Shown here piece by piece: positions 16,938-24,044 of a DNA stretch of 64,000 nucleotides. The notes beneath the pieces were generated by a model. It was not told where the DNA came from, ran no database searches, and saw only the letters and a program-made list of their open reading frames with translations. The DNA lies in assembly GCA_964622775.1 (NCBI GenBank), contig CAZUSO010000001.1, positions 1 to 64,000 of the forward strand, in the 5' to 3' direction. The translations under genes were made by a program, and so were the position numbers. How positions within the stretch are numbered: position 1 is the stretch's first letter; every line of letters starts with the position of its first letter. This DNA is from CAZUSO01 sp964622775 (GTDB taxonomy: Bacteria > Bacteroidota > Bacteroidia > Chitinophagales > Chitinophagaceae).

Positions 16938-17090
16938 GTGTCGTCCTACGGTTATTGCTAACGGTTCGGGGCTTGGCGTAATGGGGGTTTTTCAGCACAA
17001 AACTTCATACGAAGCACACAGTTCAAATTTAGCACAAATTTTCATACGAAGAACGTTCGCCCCCATACACCAAACCGCTCCTGCCTGCTG
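16938..17090 (-). repeat. attC-like palindromic element C
   Basis: The arm GGGGCTTGGCGTAATGGGGG (plus, 16968-16987) is complementary to an arm around CCCCCATACACCAAACCGC (17060-17078). The loop repeats TTCATACGAAG twice, at 17004 and 17041. The outer edge reads CCTACGGTTATTGCTAACGG, so in the gene direction the element ends with GTTAGC. The damaged DUF3817 frame reads into it and takes its stop codon (17042-17044) from it. Confidence 0.65.
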
Positions 17091-17403
17091 CCCTTTTCTG
17101 TCGGTATGTTGCGAAGAATTTTGTAGTCAATGTAAAATGTGCCGAACGGAATGAAACACGCAATAAGAATTTTCCAGGTAGTTTCCTTGAATTTCCATTG
17201 TTGTTCTATACCCACACGCAAAGCGTTGAAGACAAACAACAGGAATAATGCGCCGTGTATCGGCCCAAGGGTTTTAACCATTGCAGGATTACCAAAGTTA
17301 TATTTCAATGGAACGGTTATAAGAACCAAAACAAGTAATGAAATGCCCTCTAAAAAGCGAAAAGTCGCAAACGTCCGGTTGTTGTTGTGAAATACTTTTT
17401 CAT
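17042..17403 (-). pseudogene. DUF3817 integral membrane protein, single frameshift
   Basis: The natural start is the ATG at 17403, two bases after the preceding stop. It gives MKKYFTTTTGRLRLFAF, a typical DUF3817 N-terminus, but the frame stops there. The next frame continues without loss: FLEGISLLVLVLITVPLKY, then PIHGALFLLFVFNALRV and FIPFGTFYIDYKILR, covering the three family membrane helices. One missing base in the A5 run at 17352-17356 accounts for the break. A longer frame from an ATG at 17485 overlaps the upstream gene and is not credible. It may be true decay or a homopolymer sequencing error. The product would be an inner-membrane protein of unknown role. Confidence 0.75.
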
Positions 17404-17405
17404 AA

Positions 17406-17633
17406 TTAAAATGTTCTGAAATCAGGTCTGCCTGATAATGGTGAAAATGTCCAGGGAATTGCCATAAAAATGATGATGAGGGCAATGGAAAACCAAACTA
17501 ACATTGTCTTAAACTTTTCTTTGTCCGTTGGTTTTCGTTTTGCCAATGCAGAACCGATTGTCAATACAACAATAGCGGTCAGCATTAATAAAATGTGTGT
17601 TAAACCATAGAAAGTTAAGTCCAAATTTTGCAA
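17406..17633 (-). CDS. Small membrane protein, unknown function
   Basis: A 75-residue protein with two predicted membrane helices (about residues 8-30 and 45-63) separated by a basic stretch (AKRKPTDKEKFKT). It ends IPWTFSPLSGRPDFRTF. It directly precedes the DUF3817 gene (TAATTATG junction), so the two were probably made from one message as a two-gene cassette. No domain name is assigned. Length and end appear complete. Confidence 0.65.
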   Translation of the reverse strand: MQNLDLTFYGLTHILLMLTAIVVLTIGSALAKRKPTDKEKFKTMLVWFSIALIIIFMAIPWTFSPLSGRPDFRTF

Positions 17634-17691
17634 GGCTGTTTTAGTGTCCGCCCAAAAATATTTTACAATCGGACTTTGTGTGTAAAATGAT

Positions 17692-17844
17692 ATGAGAATA
17701 GTCTGGAATCAACTAAATGCAAGGTTGCTAAAATGGGTAAAATGGGAGAAAGACCTGTATAAGAAAGCAGCAGTAAAATACCTGCAAACAAAATGCAAAG
17801 AAGCTCCCCGTATGTTTGAACATTGGTTATTGGTGCATCCGTAA
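17692..17844 (+). pseudogene. Group II intron reverse transcriptase, C-terminal fragment
   Basis: Reading from 17692 gives MRIVWNQLNARLLKWVKWEK, then DLYKKAAVKYLQTK and the terminus FEHWLLVHP at a TAA (17842-17844), the typical end of a group II maturase. No RT domains precede it on this strand. The missing part is found on the opposite strand, ending QQIIM at 19814, and the two join in frame at the shared methionine codon. Parts of the intron RNA follow directly. Confidence 0.75.
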
Positions 17845-17943
17845 GGTTTAAATACCTTTAGTGACTATTAACATGAAGAGCCTTATGAAGCGTACGGTTC
17901 CGTGGGAACGGAGGGGTGAAATTCCTCTGCGTGACCCGATTAC
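17692..17943 (+). mobile_element. Group II intron, detached 3' part
   Basis: Contains the C-terminal part of a group II reverse transcriptase/maturase (17692-17844) followed by a catalytic RNA tail. A domain V-like hairpin GAGCC...TACGGTTC (17878-17900) is shorter at its tip than the usual 34 nt. A second hairpin (GAGGGG...CCTC, domain VI-like) follows, and the element ends about CCCGATTAC, matching the usual AC/AT 3' end. It is on the plus strand, while the 5' part of the intron (19814-21409) is on the minus strand. The left break is at TATG (17691-17694). Confidence 0.7.
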
Positions 17944-17988
17944 AGGCAATATCTCCAAAAAATGATTGCTTAATTTTTTTTAGAAAAT

Positions 17989-18019
17989 TTGGTTATTAAA
18001 ATTAACTACTCTATATTTG
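17989..18019 (+). promoter_or_regulatory. Cassette promoter (TTG-N20-TATATTTG)
   Basis: TTG at 17989-17991 and TATATTTG at 18012-18019 are 20 bp apart, the exact Bacteroidota promoter layout (TTG, 19-21 bp, TAnnTTTG). Transcription would begin near 18025. This excludes the upstream ATG at 17989 and supports the start at 18037. Confidence 0.65.
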
Positions 18020-18036
18020 CAACTATAATAAAAAGT

Positions 18037-18618
18037 ATGGAAACAAGTAATTTTAATCCGAGCGATTCAATCAAAACAATTGAAGAAGCATTAAAGCAGG
18101 CAAAGTCAGAAAAGACAGGAGCTTCATTTTATTATCTATTATGGGGAACTATCCTATTAATTCACTATTTATTACTCTTTTTAGTAACTCAATTTCCAGA
18201 TCTGAAAGGAAATTTTCTTGAAACAGTAATTTGGAGTGTTTTCCCGATTGGCGGCTTGCTTTCTTATCTTAGAAGTAAAAAGGACACAAAAAATGAAAAA
18301 ATGCTATCCCACTACGAGAAGGTATATTTATACGCTTTTGGTGGTTTTGCTTTGGCTTATGGAACAATTTTTATAGCATCAGTTTTTACCAATTCAAGCT
18401 TACACATCGCACTTTATCCTCTTTTGCTTGGTTTTACCGTATTTGTGGTGGGCGGAATCACAAAACACAAAGCATCCTTGATTGGTGGGGTTTTGGGGGT
18501 TATTTGTACAGGCATAAGCCTAAATGTTTCCATAGAAACACAATATTTGTTAGCAGCGCTATCATCTCTTGTTTCCTGTGTTATTCCAGGGTTTTTAATG
18601 AAAAATAGCAATGTTTAA
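18037..18618 (+). CDS. Multi-pass membrane protein, unknown function
   Basis: About 193 residues from the ATG at 18037 (METSNFNPSDSIKTIEEAL). The frame opens at 17989, but the promoter lies inside that extension. A soluble N-terminal segment precedes five or six hydrophobic helices (YYLLWGTILLIHYLLLFLV, VIWSVFPIGGLLSYL, VYLYAFGGFALAYGTIFIAS, LYPLLLGFTVFVVGGIT, GGVLGVICTGISL, LLAALSSLVSCVIPGFLM). Its stop overlaps the wHTH gene by 8 bp, so the membrane protein and regulator are coupled, a frequent pairing in Bacteroidota. No enzymatic motif is visible. Confidence 0.75.
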   Translation: METSNFNPSDSIKTIEEALKQAKSEKTGASFYYLLWGTILLIHYLLLFLVTQFPDLKGNFLETVIWSVFPIGGLLSYLRSKKDTKNEKMLSHYEKVYLYAFGGFALAYGTIFIASVFTNSSLHIALYPLLLGFTVFVVGGITKHKASLIGGVLGVICTGISLNVSIETQYLLAALSSLVSCVIPGFLMKNSNV

Positions 18619-18898
18619 GGATTTAGACCCTATTCTTCATTCCCAACTCAGATTAGCTATTATATCTCTGTTAATCGGACTTGAAAAAGCAGAATTTGTA
18701 TATTTAAAAGAAAAGACCAATACATCGGCAGGAAATTTAAGTTTACAACTCGATAAACTTAAAAAAGCAGGTTATGTTACCATTACAAAAGGATTCAAGG
18801 GAAATTATCCTGTAACAACCTGTAAAATAACACAGGAAGGAATAAAAGCTTTTGAAAAATACGTTAACGACATTAAACAATATATACATTTGAGATGA
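18611..18898 (+). CDS. Winged-helix DNA-binding regulator (HTH_34-like)
   Basis: A 95-residue stand-alone winged helix. The opening DPILHSQLRLAIISLLIGLE is followed by FVYLKEKTNTSAGNLSLQL, in which SAGNLSLQLDKL is the recognition helix, and the wing GYVTITKGFKGNYPVTTCK. It ends with ITQEGIKAFEKYV, as in small Bacteroidota transcriptional regulators of the HTH_34/MarR-like kind. It overlaps the membrane protein gene (8 bp) and the secreted protein gene (ATGA, 4 bp). It probably controls its own operon, as its partners in other genomes are thought to do. Confidence 0.8.
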   Translation: MFKDLDPILHSQLRLAIISLLIGLEKAEFVYLKEKTNTSAGNLSLQLDKLKKAGYVTITKGFKGNYPVTTCKITQEGIKAFEKYVNDIKQYIHLR

Positions 18899-19638
18899 AA
18901 AAAACATTCATAATAACGATATTACTTTGTTCTTTTGCAATTACAAATATGTACGCTCAAGACAACTACCAGAACATTGAAAACTTTAAGGACGGAACTG
19001 TGCTTCTATTTCAGGATTGTAAAACCGATGTATTTGAAACCGGGAAAATAGGTAAAAATATAACTTGGGATTATTCAGATTTAAAAAATACTGATCACAC
19101 TATTAATCAATTGATTATTTCTCCTGAATCAATCAGTGAAGCTATTGATTATCCAGAAGCAACACTTGTAGAAAAATATTCTGATGGAAAATATGTTTTT
19201 CTGAAAGCAAACAAAAACAAAACATATTTGTTAGGATTTGTAGACGAACAATCTAAAGTGAAAATCAAATATACCGAACCTGTATTGATTGCTAAACGAC
19301 CTTTTTCATACAACGAAACAATAACAGAGCACTACACAACATCTTTTACTGTAAGCGGAATGGATTTATCGGGCAGTGGTGTTGTGACCATAGAAGCAGA
19401 CGGGTTTGGAACACTCATACTTCCTAACAACTCGTATGAAAACACACTGAGGATAAAGATAACCCAAAAACAATCTGACACGCTAAAACAATATAACTCC
19501 ACTAGTGAAACTACTATTATAACCTATGTTTGGTTTGACGAAAATCATAGTTCAGCCTTATTGAAAATGACTGAAACAAAATCACAGTACCATTCAGATA
19601 AAAGCATTGAATATCTATTAAGTGAAACTGTTAAATAA
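18895..19638 (+). CDS. Secreted protein, unknown function
   Basis: A 247-residue protein with a signal peptide (residues 1-22, MKKTFIITILLCSFAITNMYAQ). The mature part is beta-rich (NITWDYSDLKNTD, VSGMDLSGSGVVTIEADGFG, TIITYVWFDENHSS). Similar secreted proteins of Bacteroidota, often T9SS-exported, carry GKxGxNxTWDFSxL near the N-terminus, but no sorting domain is present here. It starts inside the stop of the wHTH gene (ATGA). Immediately after its stop comes attC-like element E. No function is claimed. Confidence 0.7.
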   Translation: MKKTFIITILLCSFAITNMYAQDNYQNIENFKDGTVLLFQDCKTDVFETGKIGKNITWDYSDLKNTDHTINQLIISPESISEAIDYPEATLVEKYSDGKYVFLKANKNKTYLLGFVDEQSKVKIKYTEPVLIAKRPFSYNETITEHYTTSFTVSGMDLSGSGVVTIEADGFGTLILPNNSYENTLRIKITQKQSDTLKQYNSTSETTIITYVWFDENHSSALLKMTETKSQYHSDKSIEYLLSETVK

Positions 19639-19640
19639 TA

Positions 19641-19814
19641 CCGCCGCTAACAGTTTGGCAAAAGAGCGGGTGAAGTGCTAAATTCAAGGTTCGTTCTTTT
19701 AAGTCGCAAAGCCATTTTTCATTTCCTTTTTTTATAAAATTTAGCAAATAAAAACGTGGCTTTGCTCACGTTGGTGCTAAATTGAAAGTTCTGTCTTTCT
19801 ATACTTCACGCCGC
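19641..19814 (+). repeat. attC-like palindromic element E
   Basis: Follows the plus-strand gene: GCTAACAGTTTGGCAAAAG (19646-19664), then GAGCGGGTGAAGTGC, with its partner ACTTCACGCCGC at 19803-19814. The interior holds two copies of GTGCTAAATT-AA-GTTC (19676 and 19774) and a stem built on GCAAAGCCA/TGGCTTTGC. TTTGGCAAAAG and GCGGG match element D. The far end is cut at CATA (19814-19817), the right inversion breakpoint. Confidence 0.6.
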
Positions 19815-20907
19815 ATAATAATTTGTTGAAACTTGTGGTAATAATTGATAATGCCCCTTGCAACAGGGTTAACCATTGCGGCTATCGCCTCCATTGAATG
19901 GTCTGCGCCTTTTGTGCATCACCATATCTCTGAACTTTTACATAATACCCGACTTCGATTTTTGACTGACGAAAATGCCCCGAATTGCTTTGATTGTTCC
20001 TTTATGGTTGTACCCTTCGGGTCTGATAGTAAAGCCAGGAAAATCAAATCCTTTCGGGTATTGCTTTTGGGCATGTCCTCTTAGATTGACTATCTTGGTT
20101 TTCTGTTCGTGCAACTGGAGTTTACAGGCATTGAACCGTTGCTTAATTTGGTTCAGCATGAACAAAGCTGTTTCCCTGTCTTGCAGTGAACCACTATATC
20201 ATCGGCATACCTTTCAATCGGCTTTTCGGGATGGTTCTTCTCCATCCATTTATCAAACACCACATGTAAAAACAGATTAGCCAGTAATGGGCGGATAACA
20301 CCGCCCTGCGGAGTACCGCTAAGGATGGGCATAAAGTTGCCGTCTTGCTGTACCACGCCTGCTTTCAGCCATCGTGCTACATACATCAATACCCATTTGT
20401 CTTTGCAATAATGCTGTAATGCCTGCATCAACATTTTGTGGTCGATATTGTCGAAGAGCTATTTTATATCAAGGTCTATAGCAAAATGGTGATTGAACGT
20501 ATGCACGTAAACCTGCTTTACTGCCTAATGGCAGTTGCGGTGCGGACGGTACCAAATGAGCTGTTGGGGAATAAGGGTTCTAATACCATTTCCAAATGGG
20601 TTCGTACTACTTGTTGTGCCATTCTGTCGAGCAGCATAGGTATGCCCAACAGGCCTTTACCTTTATCTTTCTTGGGAATAGCTACTTGTTTGACAGGTTG
20701 TGGAGAATAACTGCCTGATGTAAGCCGGTTCCATAGTTGGTAGACTTCGGTACCGGCTTGTTGTGCCAGGTAATCCCAACTCATTTTATCTATGCCACCA
20801 CTTCCTCCATTTGCCTTTACTTCTTTGTACGCCTGACAAACCATTACTTTGGTTACCGGATGTGATTTTGTTTCGTAGTAATCAATAATCCCTTTTACGG
20901 TTGTCAA
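19814..20907 (-). pseudogene. ltrA: Group II intron reverse transcriptase/maturase, degenerate
   Basis: Pieces in several frames make one RT. 20907-20518 gives GGSGGIDKMSWDYLAQQAG, AIPKKDKGKGLLGIPMLL and LEPLFPNSSFG. A frameshift and two in-frame TAG codons follow (RPHRNCH-stop, IDLDIK-stop-LFDNIDHK). 20434-20153 holds RT motifs GTPQGGVIRPLLANLFLH and ERYADDIVVHC. A shift then leads to LNQIKQRFNACKLQLHEQKT and GFTIRPEGYNHKG, another to AMVNPVARGIINYYHKF (maturase domain X). At least five lesions make it non-functional. YADD and the GTPQGG motif are intact. The C-terminus lies at 17692-17844 on the plus strand. Confidence 0.85.
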
Positions 20908-21409
20908 TACGTTGATAACTTAACATGCTTAGTCCTTCGTTCCATCCTCGTTACAAGAACTTCAACACTCCTACGGCTAAGTCTGCCCCCTTTATCTCAC
21001 TCACATCCTTTGGTGTCTGCTTCCTCTTGCGATTTTACAGAACGATAAAGAGTTCACTTGTTCCTTAAAACAGCCTGTGTATGTGTCTTGCCAACTTAAC
21101 CCGGGATGCCGTGTAACCAGCAATCAGACCATCCGTTACACCTGGTCGCAGGTACAACCGTAGCTACCTGGTTTTGACATCACTTTTGCCCTTACAAGGC
21201 GTCATCATGGGTTCAATGCGTTCAACTCATATACACGCACCTTCGGAAATCGTTGTTTCCCTTTCTAACCTTATTGCTCACCACAAAACAGTTCCCTGAT
21301 TTTGCAGCATAAGGTGGTTTGGAAACTACTCCTGAAAGTTGCCGCCGGGAGGCCTGCTCCCATCTGTTGTAAAGCATCAATATCATACGGGATATTGTTC
21401 ATGTCACAC
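19814..21409 (-). mobile_element. Group II intron, 5' part
   Basis: Minus-strand intron starting with GTGTGAC (plus 21403-21409), matching the GUGYG 5' end. About 500 nt of presumed domains I-III (20908-21409) follow, then a decayed reverse transcriptase (20907 to 19814). It stops abruptly at ATTATTATG; the remaining maturase, domain V/VI and 3' end are at 17692-17943 on the other strand. Directly before its 5' end is the outer edge of attC-like element D, so the intron sits on an attC-like border. Confidence 0.75.
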
Positions 21410-21541
21410 TCGGTCTGCGGCTTTGCGAGGGCGGGGTTTTAACACCCAAGCCTAATTAAAGCACCCAAATTCAAATTTAGCAAAATGTTTCTATGAAGCA
21501 CGTCAGCCCGCCTTTTGCCAAACCGCTTCGCTGCTGCCCTG
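21410..21541 (-). repeat. attC-like palindromic element D
   Basis: After the propeller gene (minus direction): GCGGTTTGGCAAAAGGCGGG, then CTGACGTGCTTCATAGAAAC, AAATTTGAATTTG, and the return arm AAAACCCCGCCCTCGCAAAG, ending GCAGACCG. The arms pair as GGTTTGGC/GCAAAGCC and GGCGGG/CCCGCC. The group II intron begins at the next base (21409), where elements B and C continue with GTTA. Confidence 0.6.
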
Positions 21542-21559
21542 CTTTCAATTCGTCTTTGT

Positions 21560-22642
21560 TTATTCTGAAAACATTTCAAATGTTTGTCCATTGTAGCGAT
21601 ACAGTCCACAGTTTCGTGTTCCAATCCAAATGTTACCATTTTTATCTTCAAACATATTCCAAACTGAATATTTAGCCATACCATCTTTTGTTGTAAAGTT
21701 TTTAAATGCTTTTCCATCGTATTGCCATAATCCATCTATACTTTCTATTGAGTTTACTCTTTCTCCACCATCAAACCAAATATGTCCAATTTTGTCTTTA
21801 AAAATCGCTGAACCAATGTTTTCTTTTTCCATAAACTTTTCAAATGTTTGACCATCGTAACGAAACACTCCGTTGTGTCGCCCACTAAACCAAATATGCC
21901 CACTTTTATCTTTTACCATATACCTAATCCAACCGTCACCGTTCGGTTTAGAACTTGTAATGGATTTTCCATCAAAACGAATAACTCCTTCCTCAGCGAT
22001 TGGTCCTGAACCTATCCAAATTGTTCCGTTACTATCTTCTAAAAAGCATTGTATCCATTTGAGCTGAAGATTTTGATTGTTTGAAATGTTGTCCTTATCC
22101 AAAAATCGGCTGAATGATTTTCCGTCATAACAATACAAATCCTGTGAAGTGCCGAACCAGATGATTCCGTTTTTGTCCTGCATCATACTCCACACTGAAT
22201 TTATGCCAGATTGGGGTGTTCCAAAACCAATGGGATTGTTTAATACAATAGGAATTTTTGAAATAGTTTTTCCATCATACCGACTAATGCCATCGTCCGT
22301 GCCAAACCAAATATTCCCCGACTTATCTTCCAAAATTGACCAAATTTTATTATTACTTAAACCATCTTGTACTGTAAATTGGGTAAATTCTTTTCCGTCA
22401 TATCTGTAAACACCTTCGCCTGTTGTCCCAAACCAAAGGTTTCCGTCTTTGTCTTGCAGACTACAATGTACGTTTTGATGTTCGGTTGTGCCTTGTGTTT
22501 TTGTCAGTTTTGTATTTTTGCTTGTAAAGGATAGCTGTTCGACAACAGTTTTATTCGGTTGTTCTGTTTTGGTCTGTCCATTGCACGATGTAAAAAGATG
22601 TAATAAAAGAATGAAGGATAACATATAATTATTTATTGACAT
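21560..22642 (-). CDS. Lipoprotein with seven-bladed regulator-type propeller (Reg_prop repeats)
   Basis: A 360-residue protein with a lipoprotein signal (LLLHLFTSCNG; lipobox cysteine at about residue 20). Seven repeats of the form DKxGNIWFGT...YRYDGKxF follow (for example DKDGNLWFGT, DKSGNIWFGT, DKNGIIWFGT, DSNGTIWIGS, DKSGHIWFSG, DKIGHIWFDG, DKNGNIWIGT), enough for one closed propeller. These are the sensor repeats of hybrid two-component systems, but no Y_Y_Y domain, kinase or response domain follows. It may bind a ligand or protein at the cell surface. It is followed by attC-like element D. Confidence 0.8.
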   Translation of the reverse strand: MSINNYMLSFILLLHLFTSCNGQTKTEQPNKTVVEQLSFTSKNTKLTKTQGTTEHQNVHCSLQDKDGNLWFGTTGEGVYRYDGKEFTQFTVQDGLSNNKIWSILEDKSGNIWFGTDDGISRYDGKTISKIPIVLNNPIGFGTPQSGINSVWSMMQDKNGIIWFGTSQDLYCYDGKSFSRFLDKDNISNNQNLQLKWIQCFLEDSNGTIWIGSGPIAEEGVIRFDGKSITSSKPNGDGWIRYMVKDKSGHIWFSGRHNGVFRYDGQTFEKFMEKENIGSAIFKDKIGHIWFDGGERVNSIESIDGLWQYDGKAFKNFTTKDGMAKYSVWNMFEDKNGNIWIGTRNCGLYRYNGQTFEMFSE

Positions 22643-22706
22643 TTAGACATGAATTTTTAATAATAAATTAAATCATTATATTTTTTGTGCTTAGAGGGAT
22701 TTTTAA

Positions 22707-23846
22707 TTAAAAACCTTTCCACCCATAGACAGCAGCTACGCTATTTAACAACTCGATGATGATATCACCATCATCTGAATTAACAAAGATCACAAGTCCA
22801 TCGCCCCCTTCCACACTTCCAAAGTACAGTCCTCTGAACCCCTTATTACCGGCATCGTGAAAGAAATACTTGACTCCGTTACGCTCTTGTACAAAAGTTC
22901 CTAATGCCGGGGAGTGATCAATATATGGGGTTAAATGCAGCCTGGCCATTTCCTGATTTAAAACCTTGGAAGATTTTCCCAAGTATGCCATTTGTACTTC
23001 GATAAGGTATTTCGATAAATCTGTGGGCGTAGTCCATAATCCGGCCGCAGCTTGTTCAGGGTAGATATAAAATTTATTTTCAACCTCAATACCATCTTTA
23101 GAATAGCCAGTAGCTATATTTTTCATTTTGTCTTTCGCGGGCGGTTGTGTAAAGAAGCTGTGCGTCATTCCCATCGGTTTAAGTACCTTGCCATACATAA
23201 ACTGGTCGTAAGGTCTTTGAGACACATCGGTAATAATAAGTTGGGAAATTATTGTCCCACCCCCTGAATATTGAAATTCCAGTCCCGGTTCCGAAACAGA
23301 ACGGACAGGTGGTGTGTTGGCCGGTGCTTTCCCGTCTAAAATTTCAAGGATTGCAGGAATTTTACTTTTGCGGTCATAGCCGGGAAAGCCATAAACGGAT
23401 GTTCCTGCTGTGTGGCTGAGTAGATGAGACAACGTAATTTTTTTCCCTTTGGATAAGCTGTCGTAAGGGAATTGCCAGGATGTCAAATATTCATTTATAT
23501 CCTTGTTTAAATTTAATTTACCATCCTGAACCAATTTTAAAACACCGATGGCATTTAAAGATTTACTGATGGAACCGGGTTCAAATAAGGTTGCTGTTGT
23601 TACCGGTAATTTTGCTTTTTCGTCAGCCCAGCCATAACCTTTAGCCCAGACTATTTTATAATTTTTTACAACAGCCATACTTAACCCTTTCACGTTATAA
23701 TGTTTCATCCTTTCTGTAATATTACCTCCGGGAAGACTGTTTTCTATTTTTATTATTTGTTCCTTTACGGCTGTTGAATACGGCTTTTGAGCATTAACCA
23801 CAGTTAAACCAAAAGCAAGTATTATGATTAAACCTGACTTTTTCAT
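22707..23846 (-). CDS. Serine hydrolase, beta-lactamase class C / penicillin-binding-like family
   Basis: A 379-residue exported protein (signal peptide residues 1-19, ending VVNAQ). The catalytic SxxK is in EPGSISKSLNAIG near residue 92. The second motif is FQYSGGGTI near 193, where the usual YSN asparagine is replaced by glycine. HDAGNKGFRGLYFG near 343 is the third (HxG/KTG-like) motif. LSHLLSHTAGTSVYGFPGY near 140 is typical of the EstB/AmpC-like group. Members are esterases, peptidases or beta-lactamases; this should not be read as a resistance gene. It is divergent from the membrane-anchored regulator at 24045, which may control it. Confidence 0.85.
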   Translation of the reverse strand: MKKSGLIIILAFGLTVVNAQKPYSTAVKEQIIKIENSLPGGNITERMKHYNVKGLSMAVVKNYKIVWAKGYGWADEKAKLPVTTATLFEPGSISKSLNAIGVLKLVQDGKLNLNKDINEYLTSWQFPYDSLSKGKKITLSHLLSHTAGTSVYGFPGYDRKSKIPAILEILDGKAPANTPPVRSVSEPGLEFQYSGGGTIISQLIITDVSQRPYDQFMYGKVLKPMGMTHSFFTQPPAKDKMKNIATGYSKDGIEVENKFYIYPEQAAAGLWTTPTDLSKYLIEVQMAYLGKSSKVLNQEMARLHLTPYIDHSPALGTFVQERNGVKYFFHDAGNKGFRGLYFGSVEGGDGLVIFVNSDDGDIIIELLNSVAAVYGWKGF

Positions 23847-23985
23847 ATTGTATAATATTAATTTTTGTATGTTAATTAAAAAATGACAATGCGCTCTTTG
23901 GATCGGGATACTTTAGCTGATTTTCCGTTTCAACAACAAATGTATCCGCGATCATTTTTGTAATGCCAAAAAGAGTGTAAAAAGG

Positions 23986-24015
23986 TTGTAAATCATTGTA
24001 AAATGAAATTTACAA
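23986..24015. promoter_or_regulatory. Operator-like TTGTAAA cluster in a divergent promoter region
   Basis: TTGTAAAT (23986-23993) and TTGTAAAAT (23996-24004) are direct copies one helical turn apart, and ATTTACAA (24008-24015) is an inverted copy. It lies in the 198-bp gap between the divergent hydrolase and regulator genes. OmpR/ToxR-type winged helices bind such direct repeats, so the adjacent regulator is the obvious candidate. Confidence 0.5.
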
Positions 24016-24044
24016 TTAAATTTTAGTTTTAATATTGTGTAGTT

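Noticed and set aside
17042..17485. DUF3817 gene starting at the ATG at 17485
   Set aside because: This start would overlap the upstream membrane protein by 80 bp and adds a non-family N-terminus. The frame from 17403 gives the true beginning, which shows a frameshift instead.
19814..20907. Reverse transcriptase as part of a diversity-generating retroelement
   Set aside because: The motif GTPQGGVIRPLLAN, the YADD site and the maturase domain GIINYYHKF are those of group II introns. No template/variable repeat pair was seen, and the four-helix protein at 62.6 kb is far away.
22707..23846. Beta-lactam resistance gene
   Set aside because: The fold is shared by many esterases and peptidases, the YxN motif is altered to YSG, and the context gives no link to resistance.
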